Shown one piece after another: positions 22,001 to 37,000 of a DNA stretch of 64,000 bases. The DNA is from Symbiodinium natans (taxonomy: Eukaryota; Sar; Dinophyceae; Suessiales; Symbiodiniaceae): NCBI GenBank assembly GCA_905221605.1, contig CAJNDS010002572.1:164001-228000 (forward strand). Reading direction: 5' to 3'. Below the pieces are notes generated by a model, which saw only the letters and a program-made list of their open reading frames with translations, was not told where the DNA came from and did no database searches. How positions within the stretch are numbered: position 1 is the stretch's first letter; each line of letters opens with the position of its first letter. A program made the translations under genes and the position numbers.

Positions 22001-25000
22001 GATGCCTAAACTCCGACGTGTTCTCAAAAACGCGAAGACCTGGTGCTGGCAGCCCGTTCAGGACCCCTACGAGCTCTCATTCTAGCCAGGGCGCCGGAGA
22101 AGGGGGGGGGGGGGGGGTGGCTCCCCGAACCACCTTGAACCCTAAACCCTAAACCCTAAACCCTCCGAGCAAACCCGAGAGGCCCATGTCTACCGTGGGA
22201 GCTTCGGCTCCCACGTCGCCCTCCTCCTGCGACGCTTCCGCCGAGTGTGGGGACACCTGGGTCGGCGCATGCGGTTTAGGGTTTAGGGTTTAGGGTTTAG
22301 GGTTTAGGGTTTAGGGTTTAGGGTTTAGGGTTTAGGGTTTAGGGTTTAGGGTTTAGGGTTTAGGGTTTAGGGTTTAGGGTTCAGGGTTCAGGGTTTAGGG
22401 TTTAGGGTTTAGGGTTTAGGGTTTAGGGTTTAGCGCCTCGAGGTTCTCAAGGGAGGGTTTCTTACAGCTTCAGAGGCTTGATACAGGGGCGATTGGAGCT
22501 TTAAAGAGTTTTGTTCCCTTAAAAAAACCAAAGAAAATAAGTTCCCGAAAACCTGAACCCTGACTCTGAAAGCCCGAAACCCTCAAGACTCAAGTTCCTC
22601 TCAGTCCCTGGGCTTTGTATGTTCGGGGTTTCTGTATGGTGCATAGGGCCTCAGGGCCTCCTTGCCTCCTTGCCTTATCGCCTGCCAGAGAGAACAATGG
22701 CGATGCTCAGGCTGCTCAGGGTGCGTGTACCAAAAAGCATATTCTTCCCTTCGTAAGGAGAAGATCCCAAGCCCCAAACCCGAGCACAAATAAAGCAAAG
22801 GCCTGGAGGTCCCCTGCCGGAACTCCACCCCTTCAACAACAGCGATCAAGTCTCAGAAGTCGACATTAACCTAGGACACCCCCAAACTCACAACGCCCCT
22901 TAAACCCTAAACCCTGCTAACACCCCTGAACCGCTTTGAGCCCGAAACCCTCCACTCCCAGGCTCAAGCACTACAACGCCCAGCCCATCTTTATCGCCTG
23001 CTCGGCGACCATGTGCAGCGCCCCACACTTGGGAGAGAGGGGGGGAGGTGGGGTTCTTGAGGAAGAAGCCCTAAAGCCCTTAAACCCTAAACCCTGCCAA
23101 ACCCTGTCCCCCAATATTTAGAGTCTGTGCCACCAGATCTACGGTCTGGACTCCCTGTATGCCAAGGCCGGGGCCTTCTTTTCCCAGCTCATGGCCCTGC
23201 AGGACGGCGCGGCGCTCGGTGCTCCAGGTTGTTGGTGGTCAGTGGAGCGGCAACGACATTTGTGAGGTTGATGGTTTGTGGTTTTTGGGGGGGTTTAGGC
23301 TTTGAGGTTTAGGGTGTTCAGGGTTTAGGGTTGAGGGCTTGTGGGTTTTGGGGGGTTTAGGCGTTAGGGTGTTCAGGGTTTAGGGTTCCGGGTTTAGGGT
23401 TAGGGTTTTGGGGATGCGGTCTTTTCAACACAAGAGCTGCGGCTCGGGTCAGTAGAAAGAGCGTGGGCGCAGATGGCACCCCTCGAAGCACGAACTCACA
23501 GGTTGCAGACTTCAACACAGAGACCCTTGAAGCCCTACCCCCCTCACACACGTGTTTAGGGTTTAGGGTTTAGGGTCATACACCCCAAAAGCCTTGTGAA
23601 CTCTGAACCCATCCGAGAAACCCCTCAAAAGCTATAAGGCCCAAGGGTTTAGGTTGTCATGTTTAGGGCCTCGGCTTTGGGATCTGTTGACATCCAAGTT
23701 CTTTTGTGGAAAGGTCCATTGTTGCCGGGACTAGGGTTTAAGGCTTAGTCTAGAATATATAGGTTTGGGTTTCAGAGCCAAGGGGTTGTGGAAAAAACAT
23801 ATCTACGTTCATTAGGGATCGGTAGCAGGCCCTAAACCCTAAACCCGAAACCCTAAACCCTAAACCCTAAACCCTAAACCCTAAACCCTAAACCCTAAAC
23901 CCTAAACCCTAAACCCTAAACCCTAAACCCTAAACCCTAAACCCTAAACCCTAAACCCTAAACCCTAACCCTAAACCCTAAACCCATGTTGCTTCAGGTG
24001 AGGAGGTCTGCGTGGTGGACGAAGACACAGCTGGCCGCGGGGAGCGACAGTGCCCTTTGGCATGCGTTGCCGGGGTTTCGGGTTTAGGGCTTAGGGTTTG
24101 GGGTTTGGGGTTTAGGGTTTAGGGTTTAGAGTGGGTTTGGTGGTTCGGGTTGCGGGTTGCGGGTTTAGGGTAGGATATGTAGGGGTTGATAGGATCGCAA
24201 TGACCTCTTCCGTCAGAGACTGCGAAGGCCTGAGCCGAAAAAACTCTCGTAGCATAGCATGTTGCGAGTTGTGTGCAACCTTTCGCGCACAACCTGCACG
24301 CAAACGCAAGAATCCAAAGCAGCTTCATGGAACCCAGGTGGGGACCCAAGCAGGGTTCAGGGGTTTCGGAAGGGTTTTCCCAGGTCCAGGAATCCAAGTC
24401 CCTACAGAGGCTTGAGTCCCCTGAAGGTCTATTTTCCTCCATACGGGTGGCTGTCAACATTATGATCCCTTCTGGGGTACCCTTAAATGTTAGGTGCCGT
24501 GTGATAATCGGGATCCAAAAAGGGACCAGAATTTTCGACAACCGCCCATATTGGTATTTCCCAACATACGGGAACTCCTCATCTACCCAAACTACGAGAC
24601 TCCTTGCCTTATCGGAAGCCCCAAACGTCGGCACCCCTATTTTCGGAAACCCCTACACAACTGGACTACGCCCTAAACCGTGGTAGCAGGGAATGAGGGA
24701 ATTCGGTACCCCCTTAAAGGGAAAATGTAGGGGTCAGTGCCTCGTTCCCTCCGAAACCCTGAACCCTAAAAACCCCAAATCCGAAACCCTAAACCCTAAA
24801 CCCTAAAAACCTGTCGTACCGCGCCAGCTTCTGCTTGTGGAACCCTCCACTGCTGGAGGCCCCTCATGACCCTGTCAGACCGGGGGTTAAGGATGTTGAA
24901 GCTGCTTCTCATGTTCAAGCTGTATTTCATGTTTAAGAGGTTTAGGACGTTGGGATGTTTAGGACGTTTAGGATGCTTAGGGCTTAAGATGTTTAGGATG

Positions 25001-28000
25001 CTTAGGATGTTTAGGGTTTAGGAAGCTTACGCATTGAGGCCTTAGGATTTCTTGACCCTTGCCGAAGGGACCATTAAGAGAGAGAGCGCAAGTTTGTGTC
25101 TGAAAACGGGCTTCCAAAAAGGAGGTAAGCAAACCCCGGAGGTTGCAAGAGCAAGCCCCTGAAAAGCCTCAAAAAGCCACCCTCACCACTCCACAACCCC
25201 GAATCCTAAATCCCTCGAACCTTCAACCCCAAAGCCTAACCTCTGAACGTTCTGAAATTTTAAACATCCCTGCCAACCCTACAACCTCAACACGACCCCG
25301 ACCCGGACGCCCGAAGTCCCCCCTAAACCCGAAACCCTAAACCCTAAACCCCAAAACTTAAACCCTAAACCCTAAACTCCTGAAGCCATGCAGGTGGAGG
25401 AGGGCCAGCCAAGCCGCGAGGTCCAAAACGCGCGCAAGCGTGCGCGCTTCGGCCCACGCCTCGGGAGATTCAAAAAAACCCTACACTCTCGTGTAGCCGG
25501 GTTTAGGGTTTAGGGTTTAGGGTTTAGGGTTTAGGGTTTAGGGTGGGTTTAGGGTTTAGGGTTTAGGGTTTAGGGTTTAGGGTTTAGGGTTTAGGGTTTA
25601 GGAGAAAATGAGGGTTCGGGCTTTCAACCTTTGTGGCTCCGTGGTACCCTTTTGCCCTTTGTTTGGTTCAAGGTGCCCCTTCTTATAGTATGCTTCCTGG
25701 GCTACCAAGCAACGCAAAATACCCTACATGCATCTAAAACACCTACCGAAACTCATCCTCTCAGCCCTAAACCCTAAACCCTAAAGTTTAAACCCTAAAA
25801 CCTAAACTTTAAACCCTAAACCCCTAAACCCTAAACCCTGAACCCTGAACCCTAGCACCCGAGGTGAGAAGGAGGGGCACGGGGCTGCGCCGCGGCTGCC
25901 CCCCGGAGTGGGCCGCGGCCTTGGGCCTGCTGAGGGCTCTGGGGGTTTCTAGGAGTTTAGGGTTAGGATGTTAGGGTTTAGGGTTTTTTGGTGCTTTGTA
26001 ATTATTTAGGGTTTGGGGTTTGGGTTTAGGTTTTCAGGGTTGTTTAGGGCTTTAGGGTTTCTGGGTTTTTAAGCTTTAGGGTTTTAGGGGATTTGGGGTT
26101 TTGGTGTGTTGGGGTTTTGGGGTTTTGGGGTTTTAGGGTTTTTGGGGTTTTGGGGTTTGGGGGTTTTAGGGCTTCAGGGGTCTTAGGGTTTAGGGGTTTT
26201 AGGGCTTTAGGGTTTTAGGGCTTTAGGGTTTAGGGTTTTAGGGTTTTATGGGATTTAGGGTTTTAGGGTTTTAGGGCTTTAGGATTTTAGGGTTTTAGGG
26301 TTTTAGGGTTTTAGGGTTTTAGGGTTTTAGGGTTTTAGGGTTTTAGGGTTTTAGGGTTTTAGGGTTTTAGGGTTTAGGGTTTGGGGCTTTAGGGTTTTGG
26401 GGTTTAAGGTTTAGGGTTTAGGGGTTTAGGGATTTAGGGTTTGGGGTTTTAGGGTTTAGGGTGTGGGGATGTAGGGTTTGGGCTTTGGGGTTTTGGGGTT
26501 TCTTGGGGTTTCAGGGCTTATGGTTTAGGATGTGGATTTGGGGTTTGGGATTTGGGTTTTGTTGCTCTAGGCTGTGTCTAGGGTTTCTGAAGAACTGCAT
26601 GGTTTCTCCGAAGCAGATAGCTAGGCAGGACATTGGGATATTTCCTCTTTGCCCGTATTGGGCTTGAGAGTACCTGAATTGGGAAAAGTTAGAGCGGCTT
26701 CAGCAAAGAGCACGTCGTCACTCAGTACTTCTCCTGTCAAGAGAAGCTCGACCACATCGGAACACCACAAGCTCTCTAAACCCTGAACCCCAAACCCTAA
26801 GCCCCAAACCCCAACCCTTGAGCCTGAAACCCTAGACCTAAGCACTTCTCACCAAAGCATCGCAAGGCTATCGCACGAGGGGCTCGTCCTACGATGAGGC
26901 AGCCTGGATCATCTCCCAGGCGCCCGGCGCTTTCACGTGTGCTCGGTATGACCCCCATTCGCCAGGTTTATGGTTTAGGGTTTAGAGCTTAGGGTGTAGG
27001 GTGGAGGGTTTAGGGTTTAGGGTTTCAGAAAGGGTTTGGGGTTTAGGGGTTAGGGGTTTAGGGTGGTTTAGGTGTGTAAAGAACAAACCCTCTTCCCCTC
27101 TCCCAGTTCATACCCCTAAATCCTAACTTGAAGGCACAGTTGCATCGAACGCTCTTACCGGGTGTGTCCCGGATCCCTCAGAATAAGAACCTATTTCAAG
27201 AAATCGTGCTTGAAGGGTGTTTGCAACCATCGTTAATACTTGTACGCTTAAGGTTCCCTAACCCTAACCCAAACTTTAAACTCGAAACCCTAAAACCATT
27301 AACCCTTAACCCTAAACCCTACACGTCCCGGCCTTGGCAACCGCTGCCAGGCCGCGCGCCGCGGCCATCGCACGGTTTGCTTCCTGCAGGCCTGCACGGG
27401 TTTCTACAAATCCTGAAGATGGGTGCTTATTAAGGAACTTAAGGGTTTAGGGTTTAGGGCTTAGGGCTTAGGGTTTAGGGTTTAGGGTTTAGGGTTTAGG
27501 GTAAGGTTTAGGGTTTAAGCTGAGCCTCCCCAATAGGGCGGCATAGTAAGTAATGCAGTGCCCTGATTGTGGTATCTAAGTTTAACTTCCTTACAAGAGC
27601 CGAGTCAGGGCCCTTCAAGAAAAACTTCGGGATTTAAAAGTAGCTACAACAACCGTCCTAAACCCGAAACCCTAAAAACCTCAACCCTTGAACCCCTAAA
27701 CCCTACACCCTAAACCCTTAAACCCTTAAACCCCTAAACCCTGAAAACCCTAACCCTTGAACCCCTAAACCCTTAAACCCCTAAACCCCTAAACCCTGAA
27801 AACCTTAACCCTTAAACCCCTAAGCCCCTAAACCCTGAAAACCTTAACCCCTAAACCCCTAAACCCCTAAACCCTACCACCCTCAATAGCAGCCAGGTGC
27901 GGGCCATGGTCGAGATCGTGCTGCAGGCTGTCCTTGTCCTTGTCCCGCATGCCGCGTGCCGTCTGAGATCCACCATTTCTCATGAGTAGATATGTCCAAC

Positions 28001-31000
28001 AGGGAGAGTTTTAGGGTTTTAGGGTTTATCATGAGTAGATATGTCCAAAAGGGAGATTTAGGGTTTTAGGGTGTTAGGGTTAAGTTTCCAAAAGTGAGAT
28101 TGAGGGTTTTAGGGTGTAAGGGTTAAGGTGATTAGGGATTTGGATCTTAGAGTTTAAGGGTGTGTGCGGTTGGCGGGGGGGGTGCCGGGGTGGGCGGGGG
28201 GGGGGGAGTGTAAAGCTTGCAAGGATCCCCCAGCGCGGGACCCGTTGCCGGCTTAGGAAAGCGTGAACGACGCGACCCTAAACCCTACACCCTAAACCCT
28301 AAATCCTAAACCCTAAACCCCCCTAAATCCCAAACCTGTTCGAGACCCGAAACGCACGCAAGCGCGCAGGCACTCCTCGAAGCGGCCAAGCCTAACTCCC
28401 CACCGCAACACCTGAATGCAACAGCAGAAATCCAACATACTAAGCCCTACATGGGGGGCTTGATCTATATCTTGAGCCCTTCCGCAGGGTCTCTACTATA
28501 ACTACAAAAGATTCCTCAACTTTTTTTGTTGGGGCAGCAAAAAAAAAGGCCCTACAGCTTCCGCAGAGACCTTGCACTTGAGAAGCCGAACCCTCAACCC
28601 TCAGCCCTAAAAGGCCCTAGACCCTAAACAGTACCCCCTGTTATAATCCCCATGAAGGGCTGCTAGTGTAAGGGGGGAACATCCCAACCCTACTGTTCTC
28701 AAACCCTAAAGCGGCCTTCTAAGCCCCAACAAGCCCGGGGCCGGTTCTCCTGCAGGCGACCAATAAGTTTCTCGAGGATCGGCCGGAGCTGCCCGTGCCT
28801 CAGGGGTTCAGGTTTAGGGTTGGGGGTTTAGGAGCCAGGAAATTGGGTTTCAGGGTTTGGGGTTTAGGGTTTAGGGTTTGGGGTTTTGATTTTTGGGTTT
28901 AGGGTTTCGGGGTTTCCGGCATCCTATTGCCGGCACTAACGGTTCATTAATTAAGTTGTTCCCAAGATTTGGGCTGAGTGCTCTGAATCCTAAGTCTTGA
29001 TGGGCATTTTCTGTATGACTGGACAGAGAGCCCACTACAAAGGATTATGGGTTCACGGGTTTAGGGTTTAAGGGCTGAGGGTTTAGGACCGTTATTAGGG
29101 CTTACGGTTGCTGATGGGATACTTCCTAAACAGTGGCTACCGCAACTCAGAGTAAGGACAGGACCTAAAACCCCTCAAACCACTAGGCCCTCCACCCTTA
29201 AACCCTAAACCCCAAACCCCAATCCCTAAACCCTAAACCCTAAACCCGAATCATTTGTCCCTCCACGGCTTCGAAGCGACGACGCAAGGCAAGAGTCTAT
29301 CACAGGACTAGGGGTTTTTTAGAATGCATCCCACAGAGTTTAGGGTTCAGGGTTTAGGGTTTAGGGCTTAGGGCTTAGGGTTTAGGGTTTAGGGTTTAGG
29401 GTTTAGGGCAGCATTCCTTGTGGCCTCTGCTTGCAAGGCAAGCCCGCGTGGCGGGCTATCGGGGCGGCTACGCAGCCGTCGAGAGGTCCCATGGCCTTGG
29501 CATCACAGCGAAGACGTCGGCTGTTTCGGGTTTAGGGTTTCCCTCTACCCCGCCCCCCCCCCGCCCCCCCGCCCCCCTCCTGCCCCCCCCATAATGCAGC
29601 CGTGGCCCAACTTCATGTGCCAGAATACACGACGGGGACTCTTGTACCTGAGCGTGACTTCCCTAGCACCCTGCACCCACCAAAACTTTCACCCGATGCT
29701 CCGTAGGCGGTGAGATGAAACCAGTAGAAAACACAATGAGGAGTCCGAATGGCTTGCTTGAAGGTTCATGCGTAGTTGTACGTACAGTTAGCTCTAGGAT
29801 ATCTGTAGTTCTTTCTACATCTAGCGTGCCTGAGGATACTTATAACCCTACTTCTGGCGTCTTATAGCTTTCCCTAAACCTTCAAGTGCCTTGGCTTAGA
29901 AGGCTGCAGCAACTTGACCCCTGAAGCTCACATCATGGATGGAGGGCCAGAACGCTCGGGGTCATCCAAGCAGATCTTACTCCACGGTTTAGGGTTTAGG
30001 GTTTAGGGTTTAGGGTTTAGGGTTTAGGGTTTAGGGTTTAGGGTTTAGGGTTTTCTTAGTTCTGCATCCTGCACCATGCTCTTGGATACGCACCCATCCT
30101 AGGAAGTGAACGATCTTCTTGGTAATCTGGCTCCAGAAGTTGATGCTTCAACCCTGAACCCAGAAGTGCAGAAACCCTAAAAAACCCTGAAGTGCATGAA
30201 CCCCGCAAAGAAGGCCCTAAACTGCCCCAAGGGCTACCGAAAGCAGGCCAAAACATGGCCCTGAACTTCGAGACCCCTGTGGCGCAGGCGCAAGCTGGAG
30301 CGCCGGCTCTTCACAGGCGACCTGCTCTGTGCCCCGGCTGCCCTTGTGCCCCCCCCCCCCCCCCCCCCCCGCGTTGAGCTCTAAGGGCACTAAACCGCTG
30401 CTAAACTGATTGGGTTTTAAAACCGCTGTTTTGGGCTCTGTCTGACTACAACGTGATAGGGCGGACCCTCCCTACACGGCCGCCTTGGGATTCGGGGCAG
30501 GTTTAGGGTCTAGGGCTTCGGCTGAGGGGTCAGTCCCGGAGCAAAGGCGTCGTTGCCACCAACGCGCTGGAGCCGCGCCCCCGATGCCGTGCGCGTAGCA
30601 GGGCGTGGGAAAGGTATGGCCGTAGGGTTTAACAGGAAGGGCACTCTCTTCTCACTGTCAGGGTCTCATGATGAATGTCCGGGTCGGATTATGAAAAGCG
30701 TCGCTGGGGCCCGACAATTGACTTCAAGGTGCAGCACCCGAATCCCGCAGGTATGATGAGCACACCCCCAAAAAACTTGTCTAGAGCTTGTCTCTGACCT
30801 CCCGGACCTTCTGAACTCTAAAGCTTGGAAGTCCTGGCTAGCCCCCAAAACTCCATAAACCCGTGAACCCTCATACCGCTTAAACTCTTAAACCCTAAAT
30901 CTACGACCTTGCACTTATCTGGCTGGGGCTTTGGGACATTTTTTATTTTCCCTGGAATTGGTAATTTGGAATGAGATGATATACGACAAACATATATTAT

Positions 31001-34000
31001 TAATGATATACTGACAATAAATAAATTAATGCTATACTGGCAAATGGAATGGCGCGTTCAATGTGGTTTGGTTTCACTTCTCGCCGCAACAGACGGACTC
31101 ACATGTCAAGAAAGCAAAGGGCTTATAGAAGGGTTGAACAGCTCAATCCTTCATCAGGCGTTTTGTAGCTCAGTCACTTTCCTTTCAGCTGCTGACCCGC
31201 TTTCTCTGTTATCAGGCAGCAGCCCAGCTGTTGCAGCGGTTCAGCCGCTTTTGGTTTAATCAGCGGCTCGGCCGCTTTATGTTGGATCAGCGGCGTAGCC
31301 GCTCGCTTGAATTCCGACACAGCGGCTCAGCCGCTTTCTGTTAGATCAGCGGCTGAGCCGCTTTGTGCTGTGTCAGCGGCCCAGGATCCGCTTTCTCTTC
31401 GATCAGTGGCCTAGCCGCTTTCTGTTTGACCAGCGGTCCACCGCTTTCTGCTGGCACTGGATCAGCGGCCCGGCCGCTTCTGTTGCGCCAGCTAGCGGCT
31501 CAGCCGCTTTCCGTAAGATGAGTGGTGCAGCCGGTGTCATTTCTGCTGGAGCGGCTCAGCCGCTTTTCGCAGACAAGCGGCTCAGCCGCTTTATGTTGAC
31601 TCAGCGGCTCAGCCGCTTTATGTTGACTCAGCGGCTCAGCCGCTTTATGTTGACTCAGCGGCCCAGCCGCTCTGTGTTTTGAGCGGCTCAGCCGCCTTAT
31701 GTCGACTCAGCGGCCCAGCCGCTTAAATCGGATGCTGCAGCGGCCCCCCCCCCCCCCCCCCCCCGCCCCTTTGTTTAAATTGAAAATGATGAACTCAGAC
31801 TCCATGCTGCTGATAGCCACGACCGGCAGAATTTTGGTTGACAGTGCCCCATATCTCGGTCAGCCCTTAGCTGGACGCGGGTGCAATGGAGAGAGGTCGC
31901 TCCCGCTCGAGATCCCCGACGACAGAGTGGCGTTGGGCGTGGCAAACCGATGGTACCTCCTGGTGGTGGCAATGGTTCCGGGCCGGCAAACAGTGGCTTG
32001 CAGCGAAGAAAGATGAGAAGAATGAAGACAAGATGCCGACGGAGACAGGCCAGCAAGGTAGCTTGACATCATCAAGCTCTCCGGCACGGAAGCGGAAGCG
32101 ATCTTCAACCCCATGATCGACACCAGGGAAGGCACATAATTCAATTATTGCAAGATGTTTTGCAGCCATGACAATCACTGCCTGGCTGCCGGCTTAGCTG
32201 TACCAAGTACTACTTTGCCCCTGGAATGAGACTGATGAGATGATAGCTCCTCAAGGGCTATTGTCGCGATCTTGGCACTTGCAGCGTGAGAGCAAAAAGT
32301 GGGTGGAGGCCTTGTCTCCAAGTCCGCTCCCCAAGCCTGTGTACAACATTTAAATTCATGCTGAGTGCGACGAGGCAATACGTTTAGGTTACGGAAGCCT
32401 GCCGCCGCACGTTTGCAAGATTGGGCTGTAGTCCAGGTGCCAGTTCACGACAAAGTAAGACAGCGACAGATAATTAATGCTTTGGGCTTAACCTAATAGC
32501 CTAGTGATGAGTCACAGTCAGGACCTGACTAGACTTGAGTGTAGAACAAGCCTGGCCTTGGCCTTGAGGTTGAGAAAACTTAGTAGGTTGAGAAGGTAGT
32601 GCTCTATTCCTTGTCGCTAGGTGGCTGTTGCGGGCTTAGCTGCAAGACGCAGTTGGTGCTATAATATTCAATGAATACTCTAAGCCTATACCAAATACTA
32701 ATTACAGAGCAGGATATTAAAGTAATGGCTGCCATACCTTCACTCTACCTTGAACCGCAAACCCTAAACCCTAAGGACCTAAGACCCTAAACTAGACTTA
32801 AGTCGGATCAGTTACGTCTCAGTGACTGTACGTGTAGTGTCACTGGTAGCAGCAGCGGTCTGTGCCGCTCGGCATCCTTGCGCCATGGGCGAGCGACGAC
32901 GCGTCCGCCGCGAGCCGTCCAGGACGCCGCCGCGCCGCGGCCGCTCCAGGTCCAGGTCGCCGCAGCGTGGCAGTGGCAGCGGCGGCATCACTGTCACCGA
33001 GCCCAGGAAGATCCTCTGGGCGCTGTGCCCGCGACAATCTGAGTGTGGCGACAAGCGGTACTTCGGCCCCTACATGGATGTGGAGCAGGCCAGGACCGCG
33101 GTCACCCAACACCTCCAGAGCAAGCACGAGGCCTTCGCTGATGCTGGGGACGCGGAGGCCGCGTACGCTCAGAGCAAAAAGGCCAACATGTATATTTGGT
33201 CCGCCCAAGACCAGCCGGACGGCAAACCCATCCGCGTGAAAAACAGGACGGGGTACCTGGAGGTCATGGGCCAGCCTGCAGCCCCTTCCACGCCACCAGC
33301 CAACACAAGCGGAGCGCCGCCGTCAACAGCAAGCACCGGGAGCGGATCAGTAGCGTCCGCAGCACCAGCCACGGCACCACCAGCCCCGGCACAAGCAGCC
33401 CCGCCGCCACCAGCCCCTGCACACACGCCAGCAGAGACAGGGGCGGCCACGCCTGCCCAAGATGGCCGAGGCACTGCAGCCGCGCCAACAGCCCCGGTCA
33501 CGGCCGCCTCCACAGGTTCGGCCACCACGGCCGCGGCTACAATGGGCACGGCCCCGCCAGCGCCGGGCACCACGGGCACGCCAGCGGGCACGCCAGTCCC
33601 AGGTTTTGGCGCGCCAGCCCCAGTGTGGGATGGCCAAGCAGCGCTGGATGCCACCGCCCTGGCTGCCTGCGCCGGGAGGATGACGGTTGGGGCGCCGCTC
33701 CGCCCCATCGTCGGTCTGGGGCGAGCGGCGCCCCAGACGATGTTGCAACTGTTGATGAGAGCGGCGGCGACGATGTCTCGATCGGCAAGCGCGCTGAGGG
33801 TGAGCAGCCGCATAATGAGACAAGCTTCGCAATCCTTCGACGATGAAGCGTCGAACATGGAAGCCATGCTCATGGAGCTCGAAGGCGTGCTTCCGCCGCC
33901 TGCGTGAGCATGCCGGGCTGGGAGACTCGTGGTTATAAATAATAATATAGAAAATTAGTCAGTGCCAAGCAGCAGCCTGCTTTCGTTATGTCAGCCCAAT

Positions 34001-37000
34001 TTCGCATTAGGCCTACGCGGCACTCCTGCTTCCAGTCTCCTGGGCCCTAGTCTTCTCGTTTTGACGGCAGCATGCACATGGGACCTCTGTTTCAGTCAGA
34101 CGCAGACAGTGCTGTTTCTTAGTTCCATAATATATCAGTATTCGTCGTCTGTCGGTTGGCACTAGACTATAACAATAATAACCATTGTTTGGTGCTATTA
34201 TTATATATATCAAAACTACGAATGATATCATTGTCATCCTGCTTATGTACGATCAAAGTCTGCGTTTGACTAATAACAAGTAGTAAGAATATTGTACTAC
34301 TGTTACACAATAAATTTAATCTACTTGCCATGTACTTAATGTTGCGATGGAGTCCGGGTTCGGGGACCCAGTTGTGCGGCTATAAGCTGCCTTTTCACTG
34401 CAGTGCCCTCCGGGTCTCACGCAGCCAACTTCTTTCGCGGCCTGGTGCAGGATCGACTCAGTGCCATGCTGAGTCAGACGCCCCTAGTATGTTCCATGAC
34501 TAATTAAAATATTCGGGCAAGTGATGGCTCTATAATACTTAACTCCAATGCCAAGTAAGGACTGTCACACACGGGCGAAGCATCGATCCCGCCATGGCCG
34601 TTGACGCTAAACCTGCACTGGAGTCTGAGTGCTGACCTGTGAAAAGAACGGGGTGAGTCAAGTGTTCGGTGTTCCTCTGCTCGCATTCAGCGGTTATGAC
34701 GGTTATGACTCATTCAGTGGCTGTGGCACTTTTCTGCTCGCGTTCAGCGGCTTTGCCGCTTCTGTTCAGCATCATGCGTGGATGGACCTGCCATCGCGCC
34801 ATCACATTCTCCACGACTTGTCGCAAGACACAAGGCTCCGGAGCAACATGTGGCGTCCCAGTACAATTCACATTGCATATACTGTTTATGGGTTGTTACA
34901 TACTGTTAATATTCAGTATGGCAATCAGTAATTCAGTATGAAATTACTCGACTTAATATTGCGAGCCTGGTTGTCACTTCCAGCCATGAAGCGCCGCGCT
35001 GAAGCTGCGTATGGCTCCTCGCCGCCCCGTCGTGCCAGGCAGATGCATGACGCATATTCCGAGTCCACGTCCGCTGCCTCCTCGAGTCGCTCGAGACCGT
35101 CCACCAGCCCTCCGACAAGGTCGGTGCCTGCAGTGCCCTCGAGTTGGACAGGGCGTGCCCAAGCGAAAGCCGCGGCCAAGGCTTCGACCAAAGCCAAGCC
35201 GAAAGCCAAGCCCAAAGGCAGGCCCAAGGGCGTGCCTAAAAGGGCGAGACCGGCCGTGAAGGCCATGGCCAAGAGGCGTGGTCGACCCAGGTTGAGTGGA
35301 GATCCGGTTCCTGCTCCGTCCGCAGCCGGAGCTTGGCCTCGGTGCCATGAGGTCTACGACCCGACATGTGCCAGATGCATCTTCGGCAGGCGCAAGGGCA
35401 CGTGGCAGAAGATTCACGGCAGCTTCACCCGGCGGACTGCGTCAGGGTGTCTCGTGCAAGCCTGTTGGCTGCAGGAGCGCCCAGCTCGTCTGGGCCAGCG
35501 ATGGGGCATCGGCTGTGGCGTGTGTGCACACTTGGTTCAGCGTGCCTCCTCTCTTCGAGACAACGGCATAGGGCACCTGCGTCGCAGGTGGACTACGAAG
35601 TGGGCCCGCTTCGAAATCTCCAGCGTGCACTGCATGCAGGCATCTTGCCTCCAGCTCCACGCCCAGTCTGCAATCCACCTCACAGCCCTCAAGGCGATGC
35701 AGCTGCCCGATGTCAGCTTGTCGCAATTGGTCTGTCATGACCCGAGCGACACGAGTCTCCTCGTGGGCGCAGTGCCCCAGCTGCACGACTGGGTTCGTGC
35801 GTGGAGAACTGTTCGCAGTCCAATCAGCTTCCTCAAGGCCGAAGCTCATGAGAAGACGGAGGCCTATGTGACCTGCAAGCGTGGGGATGCGAGGCACCTG
35901 ACCCGCACGGCCATAAAGGACATGGTGGAAATCATGGTGGAAGTGGTCAGGGAGACCAAACGCCGCATCCTGGCGACGGCCGACCACGCGTCCATCAGCC
36001 TGGACGACAAGGCTCCCTACCGTGTGGTGCGGTATCGCTGTGCCAGGCAGAAGATCGACACGGATGCAGCGGACTCCATGGCGGCGCCGTGGCTGGCTGA
36101 CGGCGATGGTGTTCTCTCCGTTTTGAGGAACGCAGGCCAGGCCCCGTCAACAGAAGCTTTGGATGAGGATTATTCCAAGAAGATCTGTCTCAGCATACAG
36201 ACGGCCTTGCAGCGCCTCGCAACCCCCATGGGAAAGGGCCAGCAGCCGGACGTGGATGTAATGCAAAGATTCAAGGAGGTGCTGTCGTCCTACAGTTCTG
36301 ATGGGGGTCGACCAATGCGCAAATGTGGGAAGCTTCTGCAGCAAGGCTACCCCAGATTGGTCCTGTGCCTCCTTGACAAGGCGCACAACGTTAGGCGTGC
36401 GTCATTGCCGATTACGATGGAGGAGAACTTTAAGAGCTGGTGGCACGCCGTCTGGGGCTCCAAACACTCCTTGATCCCAGATCTGCAAAATTCCTCGGAG
36501 TGGCGGATGCGATTCCACGTTCTGCAACAGGCTGTTCTCAAGGCGAGCGGGAACATGGCAGGCCAGGCCCAAGGAGCCTCAGAGCACAACAATTTGGCAG
36601 CGGCAATCAAGACGCTCAGCTTCGCCAAACAAAGGTTCGACTCCTTTTCAAGCCCGCAAGGGAAGTTCATTGCCCTTCTGCTGCCCGTGGCTCTGCTGCT
36701 TGCTGCGCAGAGCATGGACCATCGCTTGGACGGCCGGGTCCGCCATCGATGTCGCGAGATGTTGGAGCGCCTCACTGGCGAGAACATCTTGCTTGCGGGG
36801 CTCGCGGCCGATTTCGGCGCGGAGGTTCTGCGCTTTGTGCGACACTTCGATGTCAGGGACCCGGACATCGCTGCAACGTTGCGTCTTCGGGACGACTTCG
36901 TCTGCCGCCTACGCAGGCTTTTCAGTGAGGGGCGCATCTTGCTGGAGCCTGAGCCTGACGGCAGCATCCTGCCCGAGACGTTCACGCACATGGGCGTGCG

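Noticed and set aside
31365-31682. 105-codon frame with repeated RLSRFMLTQ
   Set aside because: Translation of the 27-bp palindromic array.
31235-31744. CRISPR-like array
   Set aside because: Spacers are not unique (many are the same TTATGTTGACTC), the repeats are palindromic with drift, and no associated genes are present.
33169-33873. 234-codon minus-strand frame opposite the Pro/Ala-rich gene
   Set aside because: Mirror of a GC-rich low-complexity coding region; no domain.
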